From the NCBI RefSeq assembly GCF_052156635.1, contig NZ_JBQKUO010000001.1:620001-684000 (forward strand): DNA of 64,000 nucleotides. Reading direction: 5' to 3'. Within the stretch, counting starts at the first letter, position 1. Each line of letters starts with the position of its first letter. The notes below the pieces were generated by a model. It saw only the letters and a list, made by a program, of their open reading frames with translations, was not told the DNA's origin and made no database searches. This DNA is from Nitrospina sp052156635 (lineage in GTDB: Bacteria; Nitrospinota; Nitrospinia; Nitrospinales; Nitrospinaceae). Shown one piece after another: positions 41,249 through 50,598 of this stretch. The translations under genes were made by a program, and so were the position numbers.

Positions 41249-41530
41249 CTAATCCTTCCTTCCTAAACGAGGCGTCTTTGGGCCACTATCAGGAAAATTA
41301 TGACCGGAAGCGTAGAGGGTTCCAAGGATTTTTTTGGCTTCGTTGGAAGGATTAATAGGCCTTATTTTATTTGCCCTTATGAATTCATCAATTTCCGATT
41401 TATCGAACAAAAGCAGGCCGTTGACCTTGTAGGCGGGGATCTTGCCTTCACTTGCCCAAGAATAGATGGTTTTCGGCCTGGCCCTGAGATAGGCCGCCAC
41501 CTCTTTAACTGTCATGTATTCCTTGGACAT
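41249..41530 (-). CDS. Excisionase/MerR-like helix-turn-helix protein
   Basis: About 93 residues. The N-terminal MTVKEVAAYLRARPKTIYSWASEGKIPAYKVNGLLLFDKSEIDEFIRANK is the small winged-helix DNA-binding domain used by AlpA/excisionase and MerR-like proteins. It ends one base before the integrase start, a classic xis-int pairing. The ATG at 41530 is chosen; a TTG six codons upstream is possible. It probably directs excision or regulates int. Confidence 0.85.
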   Translation of the reverse strand: MSKEYMTVKEVAAYLRARPKTIYSWASEGKIPAYKVNGLLLFDKSEIDEFIRANKIRPINPSNEAKKILGTLYASGHNFPDSGPKTPRLGRKD

Positions 41531-41537
41531 GGCCGGA

Positions 41538-42428
41538 TCAATCCTCAAAAACCTTTTTCAATTCCTTAATCTCTTTCTTCAACTCTTTATCAATTTGGGA
41601 AAGGATGCTTTTCTTTTTGGGTTCTTTAAACCAGGGCAAAAGGGAATCTAAAAAGTTTTTGCGAATCAGCTTTTCCAAATCCTTATCTTTGAATTGCTCT
41701 AAAGATTTCCGATGTTCTCTCCTGATCTTGGACATTAAGATTTGGAATCCACCCATTCGATTAATCGGTTCTATTTCCTCGAAATTGTAGAATTTGAAAC
41801 GGTCGAAATAAGAAGCCAATTCTTTTGGTTCATTCGCTAACTCTTGGAGAGTTCCTTTGTAATTCTTGATTTCAATTGAAAAGCGAGTAATGGATTTATT
41901 GGAATTGAGCATTGCCTTTTCTAACTCAGGAATTCGTTTTCCCTTTAATGCTTTTGTTTTAATTTGCTGAGCTTTGTTAAAAATTCGGATTTTGGGATTG
42001 GAGCCTATATAAATAGAATTGCCCTTATAAAAACTCACACTTTCCCGGCGGTATCCCATAACCCACAATCGGGCCAAAACGGTATCTAAGGGCAAGCCCT
42101 CAATGTCGGAATGAATCTCCATTCGTGAAATATGGAATTCCTGCAAATCAGGTTTTGCAAATCCCTTAATCAGGGGAAACAAATATTCTTTGAAAGAATA
42201 GAAACCCTCAAAGTTCTGAGCATTAAAGTTAATTTTTGTATGGGGGATAGCTAGATTTCCAAAGATTCCGAATTTATGAGGCTCCCAAAACACTTGAGCC
42301 CATTCCAGTTGGGCAAAATTCTTGTAAAACTTAATTCCCAGATTATCGGGTTTGACCCTGGCCTCGCTTCGGATGGTGAATAAATTAGGCTTCAAATCCG
42401 TGGTCAAGGTAATTTGTCCAATACCCAT
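41538..42428 (-). CDS. Phage/plasmid-type replication initiation protein
   Basis: About 296 residues from the ATG at 42428, which has a GAGGG site upstream. A longer open frame begins at GTG 42515 but that codon lies inside a terminator. The segment VSFYKGNSIYIGSNPKIRIFNKAQQ resembles the YIGS...K-x-R-x-Y-D-K region of rolling-circle Rep proteins of filamentous phages and integrative elements (gene II/X and Rep_trans types). Remaining similarity is weak, so this is a tentative family call. AT-rich coding, unlike the host genes. Confidence 0.6.
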   Translation of the reverse strand: MGIGQITLTTDLKPNLFTIRSEARVKPDNLGIKFYKNFAQLEWAQVFWEPHKFGIFGNLAIPHTKINFNAQNFEGFYSFKEYLFPLIKGFAKPDLQEFHISRMEIHSDIEGLPLDTVLARLWVMGYRRESVSFYKGNSIYIGSNPKIRIFNKAQQIKTKALKGKRIPELEKAMLNSNKSITRFSIEIKNYKGTLQELANEPKELASYFDRFKFYNFEEIEPINRMGGFQILMSKIRREHRKSLEQFKDKDLEKLIRKNFLDSLLPWFKEPKKKSILSQIDKELKKEIKELKKVFED

Positions 42429-42502
42429 AGCTTCCCTCTGTACGACTTTGCCGGTAGATACTCTAGGCCGGCCGGAAATTGTTATTGGCCTTTCATTCCA
42501 AT

Positions 42503-42531
42503 AAAAAAAAGCCACTGGAATAACCAGTGGC
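42503..42531 (-). terminator. Intrinsic terminator between orf272 and rep
   Basis: On the minus strand the perfect stem GCCACTGG/CCAGTGGC with a 5-nt loop is followed by eight T residues. It would end transcription from the unknown gene at 42599-43417 before the replication gene. Because it overlaps the GTG of the long rep frame, it supports the downstream start at 42428. Confidence 0.8.
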
Positions 42532-42559
42532 CCAATTATGGCTAATAGGTAATTTTTTT

Positions 42560-42593
42560 ATTAGGACACAAAAAAGCGATTTTTTGTCCTAAT
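42560..42593. other. Large hairpin, possible replication origin or second terminator
   Basis: ATTAGGAC and GTCCTAAT arms plus A6/T6 tracts form a long stem with a GCGA loop and a 2-nt bulge, between orf272 and the rep gene. A hairpin upstream of a rolling-circle rep gene could be its double-strand origin; it could also be a terminator of orf272. The sequence alone does not decide. Confidence 0.45.
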
Positions 42594-42598
42594 AGGGA

Positions 42599-43417
42599 TT
42601 AGGTGGACTTGCCCTTTTTCCCCCTTTTTCTCAACCCCAGCCTGTTCATTTCCCGGTGCAAAGACCCAGGATCATCACTCCCATAAATACCCAATTCCTT
42701 GACCAGATCGAATATTTCTTCATTGGTTAATTCCTTCAAGCCCATTTCCCAACCAAACACCAAAACCAGAGCCAATTTAACATTCTTCTTTTTAGGGCTG
42801 AAGGGTTTGGTTTTGACAGCTTTCGATAATTGGTCGAAATATTCCTGATCCCCGGACAATTGAGCCTTTTTGATTTCCTTCATGGACCAATTGGAACCAA
42901 TTAGGGATTTATCCAATTGAATCACCTTTAAAATCGATTCCCTATCTCCTTTTTTGGCCTTTATAAATAGCTCTAATGGGTTTTCACCAAAAATGGCGGC
43001 GCAGAGGGAGAAATTTAAAGCCGCATAAGTGGAAAGAATAAATTCCACTTGGCTTTTGGTTAAACGATCCTCTCCTTTTTTAACTGTATGCTTATCTTGA
43101 TTTCCTAATTCCTTTAGGGTCCCAATAACAGAGCTTTTATTTATAAATTCTTCATGGTCCGCGAAATTTAAATTGAATTCGTCTTCTGGAATCTTTAAGC
43201 CAAATAATGGGGAGTTTTTAAAATTTCCAAGGATTGGATAGTATTTACTCCAATTGGGGAATTTGTGTTTTTCAAAGTCTTTAAATAATTCAGAATTGAA
43301 ATCGAAGGAAAGATTGTTATTTAAATCGAATAAATCAATTATTTTTAGAAATTGAGAGAAGAAAGAAATTAATTCGGTTTTTAAATTAATTTTTGAAATT
43401 TCATTCAATTTACTCAT
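42599..43417 (-). CDS. Unknown island protein, 272 residues
   Basis: A lysine-rich, AT-rich protein with no family that I recognise. The N-terminal half is rich in Asn/Phe/Leu. A possible helical segment FILSTYAALNFSLCAAIFGENPLELFIKA is in the middle. The C-terminus LTNEEIFDLVKELGIYGSDDPGSLHREMNRLGLRKRGKKG looks like a small HTH-type or DNA-binding end. Being next to rep and facing the same way, it may be a replication or regulatory partner. Confidence 0.6.
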   Translation of the reverse strand: MSKLNEISKINLKTELISFFSQFLKIIDLFDLNNNLSFDFNSELFKDFEKHKFPNWSKYYPILGNFKNSPLFGLKIPEDEFNLNFADHEEFINKSSVIGTLKELGNQDKHTVKKGEDRLTKSQVEFILSTYAALNFSLCAAIFGENPLELFIKAKKGDRESILKVIQLDKSLIGSNWSMKEIKKAQLSGDQEYFDQLSKAVKTKPFSPKKKNVKLALVLVFGWEMGLKELTNEEIFDLVKELGIYGSDDPGSLHREMNRLGLRKRGKKGKST

Positions 43418-43816
43418 GAAATAAGCTTTGGAATAATTTGATTATTGGGCTTTATTTGAGCTAGCAACGCTTACTGCTTTTAGGGTATTGGGAATCGGAA
43501 TTTTCCAAATTTGAAGAATGGTAAATGAAATCAAAATATTATATTCGGACTCAAAATTAAGATTTAGAACACATGATTTCAGGTGTTTTTGGAACACGGA
43601 AAATACTGTAATATATCAATCCCATAAGTTTGATGATGCTAATCATAGGGGGAATGGTTAGGTATCTTTTCAAAGACGGCCCACTCTAAAATTAATTTTT
43701 TCTAATACCGGGAAACCAAGTTAACAAGGGGATATTTTTACACCAATTACCAAACTCTTGACTGCTCCCAAGAATAACGAATCCGCTAAAGCATAATGAT
43801 CTTTGTTCTGTAAACT
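43418..43816. other. AT-rich intergenic region between divergent island units
   Basis: About 400 bp without a credible gene, separating the leftward rep/int unit from the rightward hsd operon. It must contain both promoters. A TTGACT at 43758-43763 could be a -35 box but no -10 box is at the right distance. No ribosome-binding site is evident before the hsdR ATG. Confidence 0.5.
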
Positions 43817-46162
43817 ATGGATCCCAAAGAAAAAAAAGACCTTAGCGAAATAGATATTTGTGATCTTTTTATTACACCTGCCATAAAAAATGCGGGATGG
43901 AATCAGTTAAAGCAAATCAGACGTGAGGTAACCCTCACCCCAGGCCCCGTTATTGTCAGGGGCAATATGTCGGCTCGTAACAAAAAAAAGAAAAAGATAG
44001 CCGATTATATACTTTCCAAGGAACCAGGTATCCCCATAGCCGTTGTTGAAGCCAAGGATAATAATCATACCGTTAGTCATGGTATGCAACAGGCCCTTGG
44101 TTACGCATCCATTTTGGACCTACCAAGTGCATTCAGTTCTAATGGAGATGCCTTTGCTTCACACAACAAGATTCCGCAAAAGGGAGAGGATATTGAAACA
44201 GAACTCCCCCTAGATGAATTCCCCTCTCCTGAAATACTTTGGCAGAGATACAAATCTTACAGAAATATTGAAGATGAGGACGAAAGCCTTACCCTCCAAC
44301 CATATCATTTGGATTCAGCAGATAAAGAACCCCGCTACTACCAAACGGATGCAATTAACAGAACTATAGAAGCTATCGCAAGGGGTGTAAATCGCGCCTT
44401 ATTAGTGATGGCCACGGGCACAGGAAAAACATACACAACATTTCAAATTATATGGAGGCTGTGGAAGGCAAGAAAGGTTAAGCGGGTACTATTTTTAGCG
44501 GATCGGAATGTGTTAGTCGATCAAACACTTGTCAATGATTTCAAACCTTTTGGCTCGGTCATGGCCAAAATTAAAAATAGAAAAATTGACCCTTCCTACG
44601 AAATTCATCTTGGTTTGTATCAAGCCCTTACTGGACCCGATGAAGAAGATAAAATTTTCAAAAATGTGTCCCCAGATTTTTTCGATTTGATCGTTATTGA
44701 TGAATGTCATAGAGGTAGCGCGGCGGATGATTCAATTTGGCGTGAGATTATTGATTATTTTCCAAATGCTATTCATCTTGGCCTAACTGCAACCCCAAAA
44801 GAAACCAAATACGTTTCCAATACTACCTATTTTGGCGATCCCGTTTATACCTACAGCCTAAAGCAAGGCATCGAAGATGGTTTCCTGGCCCCTTATAAAG
44901 TTATTCGCATAGATATTGATAGAGATATCCAAGGCTGGACGCCCCCTCCCGGAATGAGAGATGACCTTGGAGAGGAAATTGAAGACCGCACTTATAACCA
45001 GTCGGACATGGACAGAATATTAGTCCTTAATCAAAGGACTAAATTAGTTGCAAAACGTGTAATGCAACTATTAATAGCCACGGATCCCTTTGCCAAGACC
45101 ATCGTATTTTGTGAAGACATCGACCATGCTGAGCGTATGAGGAAAGCCCTTGTGAATGCCGCAGGGCAACTTGCACTTGATTATCCTAAATATGTGATGC
45201 GTATTACTGGTGACAGTTCAGAGGGGAAAGCCGAACTGGATAACTTTATTGACCCGGAAGTTAAATTTCCAGTTATCGCCACGACCTCAGAATTACTGAC
45301 AACCGGAGTTGATGTTAGAACTTGCAAGCTCATTGTCCTTGATAAAACCATCAACTCATTGACAACTTTCAAACAGATCATAGGTCGCGGAACACGAATT
45401 AACGAAGAACAAAATAAATTTTTCTTTACCATTATGGATTTCAAAAAAGCCACGGAAGCATTTCATGATCCTAATTTTGACGGCGACCCTGTGGTGATAT
45501 ATGAACCGAATGAGTACGATGATCCTGTTCCACCAGACCCAGAGAATGGAGACGATAACGGGGATGTTGACGACGACGGAGAAGGGGTTAAGAAAATCAT
45601 TGTAAGCGGTGTACCCGCAAAAATTATTGCTGAAAGGATTGAGTATATTGGACCTGATGGGGGCTTAATTACAGAATCTTATAAAGATTTCAGTCGCAAG
45701 AGAATTCAATCCGAATTTGAGACGCTAGACAAATTCATTAAGCATTGGAATAGCTTTAAGAAAAAACAGGCCATCATAGACGAATTAGAGGAACACGGAA
45801 TAGTTTTGGATAACCTCGCCGCCGAAGTGGGGAAAGACTATGGAGATTTTGATCTAATTTGCCATATTGCCTACGACCAGCCTCCTCTCACTAGGAAAGA
45901 GCGGGCTGAGAATGTAAAGAAGCGAAATTATTTCACTAAATATGGAGATAAGGCAAGAGTGGTTTTAAATGCTCTATTAGACAAATACGCAGAAGAGGGC
46001 ATCAGCACGATAGAAAGCGCCAGGGTTCTAAGATTAAAACCGTTCAATGAAATAGGGACTCCTGTAGAAATCATCAATGATGCTTTTGGTGGCAAGGAGA
46101 AATATGAGGCGGCACTCGAAGAGCTTGAAGAACAATTATACAATCAGGGTAAAGCACAATGA
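43817..46162 (+). CDS. hsdR: Type I restriction enzyme R subunit
   Basis: A 781-residue HsdR, close to the EcoEI branch. The N-terminal nuclease has D63 and E78-x-K80 (PD-(D/E)xK). The helicase motor has Walker A MATGTGKT at residues 198-205, DECH at 295-298, GLTATP, and motif VI QIIGRGTRINEE. An acidic linker (PPDPENGDDNGDVDDDGEG) precedes the C-terminal HsdM-interaction part. It translocates DNA and cleaves far from the recognition site. It overlaps hsdM by 4 bp. Confidence 0.95.
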   Translation: MDPKEKKDLSEIDICDLFITPAIKNAGWNQLKQIRREVTLTPGPVIVRGNMSARNKKKKKIADYILSKEPGIPIAVVEAKDNNHTVSHGMQQALGYASILDLPSAFSSNGDAFASHNKIPQKGEDIETELPLDEFPSPEILWQRYKSYRNIEDEDESLTLQPYHLDSADKEPRYYQTDAINRTIEAIARGVNRALLVMATGTGKTYTTFQIIWRLWKARKVKRVLFLADRNVLVDQTLVNDFKPFGSVMAKIKNRKIDPSYEIHLGLYQALTGPDEEDKIFKNVSPDFFDLIVIDECHRGSAADDSIWREIIDYFPNAIHLGLTATPKETKYVSNTTYFGDPVYTYSLKQGIEDGFLAPYKVIRIDIDRDIQGWTPPPGMRDDLGEEIEDRTYNQSDMDRILVLNQRTKLVAKRVMQLLIATDPFAKTIVFCEDIDHAERMRKALVNAAGQLALDYPKYVMRITGDSSEGKAELDNFIDPEVKFPVIATTSELLTTGVDVRTCKLIVLDKTINSLTTFKQIIGRGTRINEEQNKFFFTIMDFKKATEAFHDPNFDGDPVVIYEPNEYDDPVPPDPENGDDNGDVDDDGEGVKKIIVSGVPAKIIAERIEYIGPDGGLITESYKDFSRKRIQSEFETLDKFIKHWNSFKKKQAIIDELEEHGIVLDNLAAEVGKDYGDFDLICHIAYDQPPLTRKERAENVKKRNYFTKYGDKARVVLNALLDKYAEEGISTIESARVLRLKPFNEIGTPVEIINDAFGGKEKYEAALEELEEQLYNQGKAQ

Positions 46163-47631
46163 GCAACCTTTCCGGAATTATTAAATCAATCCAAAACATC
46201 ATGCGCAAGGATGTTGGCGTGGATGGGGATGCCCAACGCATCAGCCAATTGGTTTGGATGTTTTTTCTCAAAATATTTGACGATCGAGAAGAAGAGCTTG
46301 AACTAATTTACGATGACTACGAGTCTCCTCTACCCCAACATTTGCGGTGGCGATCCTGGGCAAAAGACCCTGAGGGTATTACAGGAGATGAGTTGTCGGA
46401 TTTCATAAACTTACAATTGTTTCCTACATTAAAGGAGAAACTTCAAGTTCTAGGACCATCCGGCAAGCGTGCTCAAGTGGTCCGAAACGTATTTGAAGAT
46501 GCTTACAATTATATGAAGTCGGGCACTTTAATGCGCCAGGTGATCAACAAAATCTCCGAAATTAATTTTAACAATACAGAGGACCGCCATACCTTTGGCG
46601 GTATTTATGAACAAATCCTTAAGGACCTCCAAAGCGCAGGAAATGCGGGAGAATTCTATACTCCACGAGCAATAACCCAGTTTGCTGTGAACAGAATAGC
46701 CCCAAGCCTTGAGGAAACAGTTTTGGATCCCGCATGTGGGACAGGGGGATTTTTAACTTGCACCATCGACCACAAGCGCAATTTTGTCCAATCCCAAAAA
46801 GATTTTGAGACCCTGCAAAAAACAATTCGCGGGGTTGAAAAAAAAGCATTACCCCACATGCTATGTGTTACCAACATGATTTTGCATGGCATCGACACGC
46901 CGACCAATATAGAGCATGACAATACTTTAGGCCGTCCTTATAAAGATTATGGGGAAAAGGACCGCGTAAATGTGATAGTTACCAATCCACCTTTTGGGGG
47001 GATGGAAGAAGACGGCATAGAAAATAATTTCCCAAGTAATTTACGCACAAGGGAAACGGCGGATCTTTTTGTTGCCTTAATAATAAAATTACTCAAGCAT
47101 GAAGGCCGTGCGGCGGTCGTTTTACCGGATGGTTTTCTCTTTGGAGAGGGAGTCAAAACTCGTTTAAAGCAATCCCTTTTGGAAGAATGCAATCTGCACA
47201 CCCTTGTGCGATTACCCAAGGGAGTCTTCAACCCATATACAAGCATCAAAACCAATATCCTTTTTTTTACCAAAGGTATCACTACCGAACATGTTTGGTT
47301 TTATGAACACCCCTACCCGGAAGGCGTCACCAGCTACAATAAAACCAAACCCATGCGTTTTGAGGAGTTTAAAACGGAAATCGAATGGTGGGGTGAAGAG
47401 GGAGACGGGTTTTCTAAAAGAAAAGAAACAGAACAGGCTTGGAAAGTCACCTTAGAAGAAATCATAGAAAAAAACTACAATTTAGATATTAAAAACCCCC
47501 ATAAAGGAGAAGAAACCAGCCACGACCCAGAAGAATTGTTGTTAGCTTACCAAACCCAACAAAAAAACATTCAGGATTTACGCGATCAATTGAAAAGCAT
47601 ATTGAACAAGGCAATTGAAGGGGATGGTTAA
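46159..47631 (+). CDS. hsdM: Type I restriction-modification methyltransferase subunit
   Basis: A 490-residue N6-adenine methyltransferase subunit. It has the N-terminal helical HsdM domain (QLVWMFFLKIFDDREEELE), then EFYTPRAITQFAVNRI, SAM-binding motif DPACGTGGF at residues 190-198, and the catalytic NPPFGG at 276-281. It modifies adenines in the site chosen by HsdS. The start overlaps hsdR (ATGA) and the stop overlaps hsdS (TAATG). Confidence 0.96.
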   Translation: MSNLSGIIKSIQNIMRKDVGVDGDAQRISQLVWMFFLKIFDDREEELELIYDDYESPLPQHLRWRSWAKDPEGITGDELSDFINLQLFPTLKEKLQVLGPSGKRAQVVRNVFEDAYNYMKSGTLMRQVINKISEINFNNTEDRHTFGGIYEQILKDLQSAGNAGEFYTPRAITQFAVNRIAPSLEETVLDPACGTGGFLTCTIDHKRNFVQSQKDFETLQKTIRGVEKKALPHMLCVTNMILHGIDTPTNIEHDNTLGRPYKDYGEKDRVNVIVTNPPFGGMEEDGIENNFPSNLRTRETADLFVALIIKLLKHEGRAAVVLPDGFLFGEGVKTRLKQSLLEECNLHTLVRLPKGVFNPYTSIKTNILFFTKGITTEHVWFYEHPYPEGVTSYNKTKPMRFEEFKTEIEWWGEEGDGFSKRKETEQAWKVTLEEIIEKNYNLDIKNPHKGEETSHDPEELLLAYQTQQKNIQDLRDQLKSILNKAIEGDG

Positions 47632-49394
47632 TGCCTGATGCTAAAAACCTAATCACAGATTTTTTAGATGTCTGGACGTCCGCCATCCAAGTAAAGTCAT
47701 CGGCGGGAAGAAACAATAATCAAAGTTTTAGTCTTTACGGCATCCAAAAGCTTCGCGAATTGATTTTGGAATTAGCTGTTCGTGGAAAGCTCGTCCCTCA
47801 GGATCCCCAAGATGAACCCGCTTCTGTTCTATTGGAAAAGGTATTTGCCGAAAAATTAGAATTGGTTAAAAATGACGCTATTAGAAAAAACAAGAATTTT
47901 CCAGAAATTAAGGAGGAGGAAAAACTATTTTTGATCCCGAATGGATGGGAATGGGCACGAATAAATGATATTGGTCGTGACTGGGGGCAAAAAATTCCAG
48001 ACGAAGAATTTACTTATATCGATGTCTCTGCGATCGATAATACTTTTGGAAGTATAGTATCACCAGATGTTTTAAGTCCCTCAGAAGCCCCATCTAGGGC
48101 TAGAAAAATCGTAAAACAGGGAACGGTTATCTATTCAACTGTACGCCCGTATCTCAAAAATATTGCTTTAATTGAACAAGAATACTCACCTCAACCTATT
48201 GCAAGCACTGCTTTCGCAGTAGTTCATCCTTTGCAGGGTATGTCAGCGAGGTTTTTTGTTTACTACTTTAGAAGTCCTGAGTTCGTAAAGTACGTTGAAT
48301 CCGTTCAAACGGGTATCGCTTATCCGGCAATCAACGACAAGCAATTTTTTGGTGGCGTTATTCCTATTCCGCCAATTGCAGAACAACATCGCATTGTAGC
48401 CAAAGTCGATGAGCTTATGACTTTGTGTCATCAATTGGAGAAACAAACCGAAGACAGCATAACCGCCCATCATACTTTGGTAGCTACCCTCCTAGGAACA
48501 TTAACTCAAAGTCAGAGCCCAGAGGAATTTTCCGAAAACTGGACCAGAATTTCTGAGCATTTTGATAGCATTTTTTCAACCGAGCATAGCATCGACCAAC
48601 TGAAGCAAACCATCCTGCAACTCGCCGTCATGGGCAAGCTCGTCCCACAAGACCCCAAAGACGAGCCAGCGCCTGAACTCCTCAAAAGGCTCTTTAAAGA
48701 TAGGAATGAATGGCTTTATAGAAATTCAGAAAACAACCCTGAATGCCTAACAATGATTAAAAAGCTAAAAAAGCTAAAGGAAGCCGCCCCCCCGTTTCCT
48801 CTGCCATCATCATGGGCATGTGCCCATCTAATTCAGGTTTCGAGAATGTTGGTAGATTGTCACAATAAAACGGCACCTTATGTGGATAAAGGGATTCCTA
48901 TCATTAGGACATCAAATATTCGAGAAAAACAATTTAGGCTTTCGGATTTGAAATACATTAGTGAGGAAACATACAACTTTTGGTCTAGGCGTTGCCCTCC
49001 TGCTCCAAACGATATTATTTTTACTCGCGAGGCTCCAATGGGCGAAGCTGCCATTATTCCCGGTGGCTCCAAGTGGTGTTTAGGCCAAAGAACGATGCTA
49101 ATTAGGCCAATGCACGAATATATTTCAAGTAAATTTTTACTTTTGGCATTAACCGAGCCTCATTTATTAGAGCGAGCCTCTGAACATGCCATTGGTTCTA
49201 CAGTTAAACACTTACGAGTTGGTGATGTAGAAAGATTAAATATTCCCATACCCCCTTTGGCCGAACAACACCGAATTGTTTCGAAAGTGGATAAGCTTAT
49301 GACTTTGTGTAATCAATTGAAATCCGGCTTCAATGATGCTCAGACAACTCAAGCTCACCTGGCCGATTCTATTATTGAACAAACCATAGCGTAA
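47631..49394 (+). CDS. hsdS: Type I restriction-modification specificity subunit
   Basis: A 587-residue HsdS with two target-recognition domains. Each is preceded by a repeated segment (LELAVRGKLVPQDPQDEPASVLL and LQLAVMGKLVPQDPKDEPAPELL) and followed by a repeated conserved helix (PIAEQHRIVAKVDELMTLCHQLEK and PLAEQHRIVSKVDKLMTLCNQLKS). The duplicated plan indicates a bipartite recognition sequence. Both halves look intact. Confidence 0.95.
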   Translation: MPDAKNLITDFLDVWTSAIQVKSSAGRNNNQSFSLYGIQKLRELILELAVRGKLVPQDPQDEPASVLLEKVFAEKLELVKNDAIRKNKNFPEIKEEEKLFLIPNGWEWARINDIGRDWGQKIPDEEFTYIDVSAIDNTFGSIVSPDVLSPSEAPSRARKIVKQGTVIYSTVRPYLKNIALIEQEYSPQPIASTAFAVVHPLQGMSARFFVYYFRSPEFVKYVESVQTGIAYPAINDKQFFGGVIPIPPIAEQHRIVAKVDELMTLCHQLEKQTEDSITAHHTLVATLLGTLTQSQSPEEFSENWTRISEHFDSIFSTEHSIDQLKQTILQLAVMGKLVPQDPKDEPAPELLKRLFKDRNEWLYRNSENNPECLTMIKKLKKLKEAAPPFPLPSSWACAHLIQVSRMLVDCHNKTAPYVDKGIPIIRTSNIREKQFRLSDLKYISEETYNFWSRRCPPAPNDIIFTREAPMGEAAIIPGGSKWCLGQRTMLIRPMHEYISSKFLLLALTEPHLLERASEHAIGSTVKHLRVGDVERLNIPIPPLAEQHRIVSKVDKLMTLCNQLKSGFNDAQTTQAHLADSIIEQTIA

Positions 49395-49408
49395 TAGGAG
49401 CTTATTGC

Positions 49409-50572
49409 GTGAGCACAAATTCTAAAAACTGGTGCGATGAGGATGAACACCTGCGCTATGAATACTTTATGGATTTCAATGAGTGGTTTGATAGTGAAGA
49501 TGGAGCTTATTTGCGAAAGGAATATAGGGTCAATGACATATCACAACCCAGCAAGGCCTTTTATGCTGGAGACAGAGAAGGTTATGAACAGGCATTTATA
49601 GAATATCGCGAAATTCGTCGTCACCAAGCCTTAGGAGATAATTCTTTTCGAGAATTATTTGATGATGATCATTGGTTTGAAAGAAACCTTAAACGGTTTG
49701 ATCAACTGGTTGACCAATTAGAAAATAGGGATGTTGTGCCTTTTATTGGTGCGGGAATTTCTGCAAGCGGAGGGTTCCCAACCTGGAAAAAGCACCTTCG
49801 CCAACAGGGAAGAACGGCAGGATTGGAAAATGATCACCTGGAAAAGCTATTATCCAACGGCCATTTCGAAGCTGTTTTGGAGGAAATTGAATATAAACGT
49901 GGGCGCGAAGTCTTTATACAGGAAATTCGAGATGCATTTTCCCGTACAGGTCAAATCACCGAAACGATTTTATTAATTTCTGAATTATTTACAGATACTA
50001 TAATTTCCACAAATTATGATCGTTTAATTGAGAAACCTTTTGATACGGGTGCGGGAAATACCTTTCAGATCATTACGGGCAATAATGCCTTGGATAAACC
50101 CGACTCAGATCGAGTGACAATTATTAAATTACATGGCGATATCAAAGAACCCTCTGGATGTATTCTTAGCAAGAGTCAATATGATCAAGCGTATGGAAAC
50201 AATGAAATAGACATGAACTTGCCAATTCCAAAACTATTGGAATACTACTATAAAAATAGTAGCTTGCTATTTTTGGGGTGTAGCCTAAATGAAGATAGAA
50301 CGGTAAAAGTTTTTAAAAAAATTAAGGAAATAATTGGAGATTTCAACGCTCCGCAACACTTTATTATCGATCAAGTGCCACAATCTGAACCTGAGTTGCG
50401 AGACCGAAATGAGTATTTAGCTAGGCTCGGAATTACTGGTATCTGGTTTGAAAAAGGACAATTTGATTACATCGAAGATATTTTGAGACTTGCTAGAAAC
50501 GAATTGCGATATAGGGGAATTCTGCCTGGTAAGAACAAACCTGAATTAATTTCAACAGCCCCTTCCTCATAA
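49409..50572 (+). CDS. SIR2-domain protein of the hsd operon (probable NADase effector)
   Basis: A 387-residue protein starting at GTG 49409, 14 bp after hsdS and preceded by AGGAG. Residues 1-100 are an acidic N-terminal region of unknown type. A SIR2-like domain follows with FIGAGISASGGFPTW (112-126), STNYDR (200-205, Asn202), KLHGD (240-244, His242) and LFLGCSLNEDRTV. Such domains in defence systems degrade NAD+ on phage sensing. Co-transcription with a type I system suggests a linked abortive-infection function, which is inference. Confidence 0.88.
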   Translation: MSTNSKNWCDEDEHLRYEYFMDFNEWFDSEDGAYLRKEYRVNDISQPSKAFYAGDREGYEQAFIEYREIRRHQALGDNSFRELFDDDHWFERNLKRFDQLVDQLENRDVVPFIGAGISASGGFPTWKKHLRQQGRTAGLENDHLEKLLSNGHFEAVLEEIEYKRGREVFIQEIRDAFSRTGQITETILLISELFTDTIISTNYDRLIEKPFDTGAGNTFQIITGNNALDKPDSDRVTIIKLHGDIKEPSGCILSKSQYDQAYGNNEIDMNLPIPKLLEYYYKNSSLLFLGCSLNEDRTVKVFKKIKEIIGDFNAPQHFIIDQVPQSEPELRDRNEYLARLGITGIWFEKGQFDYIEDILRLARNELRYRGILPGKNKPELISTAPSS

Positions 50573-50598
50573 CCTTTCAGGCCCTTCAATAAGTTAAA

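Noticed and set aside
42429..42515. Longer start of the replication gene at GTG 42515
   Set aside because: The codon lies inside a strong intrinsic terminator, and an ATG with a GAGGG site at 42428 explains the gene better.
43758..43763. TTGACT as -35 box of the hsd operon
   Set aside because: No -10 box is found at 15-19 bp; the nearest TAAT-like hexamer is too far away. The hsd promoter was left undefined.
43418..43816. Searched for a CRISPR array, toxin-antitoxin pair or small gene in the island gap
   Set aside because: There are no regular repeats and no credible short frames with ribosome-binding sites. No CRISPR array was seen anywhere in the window.
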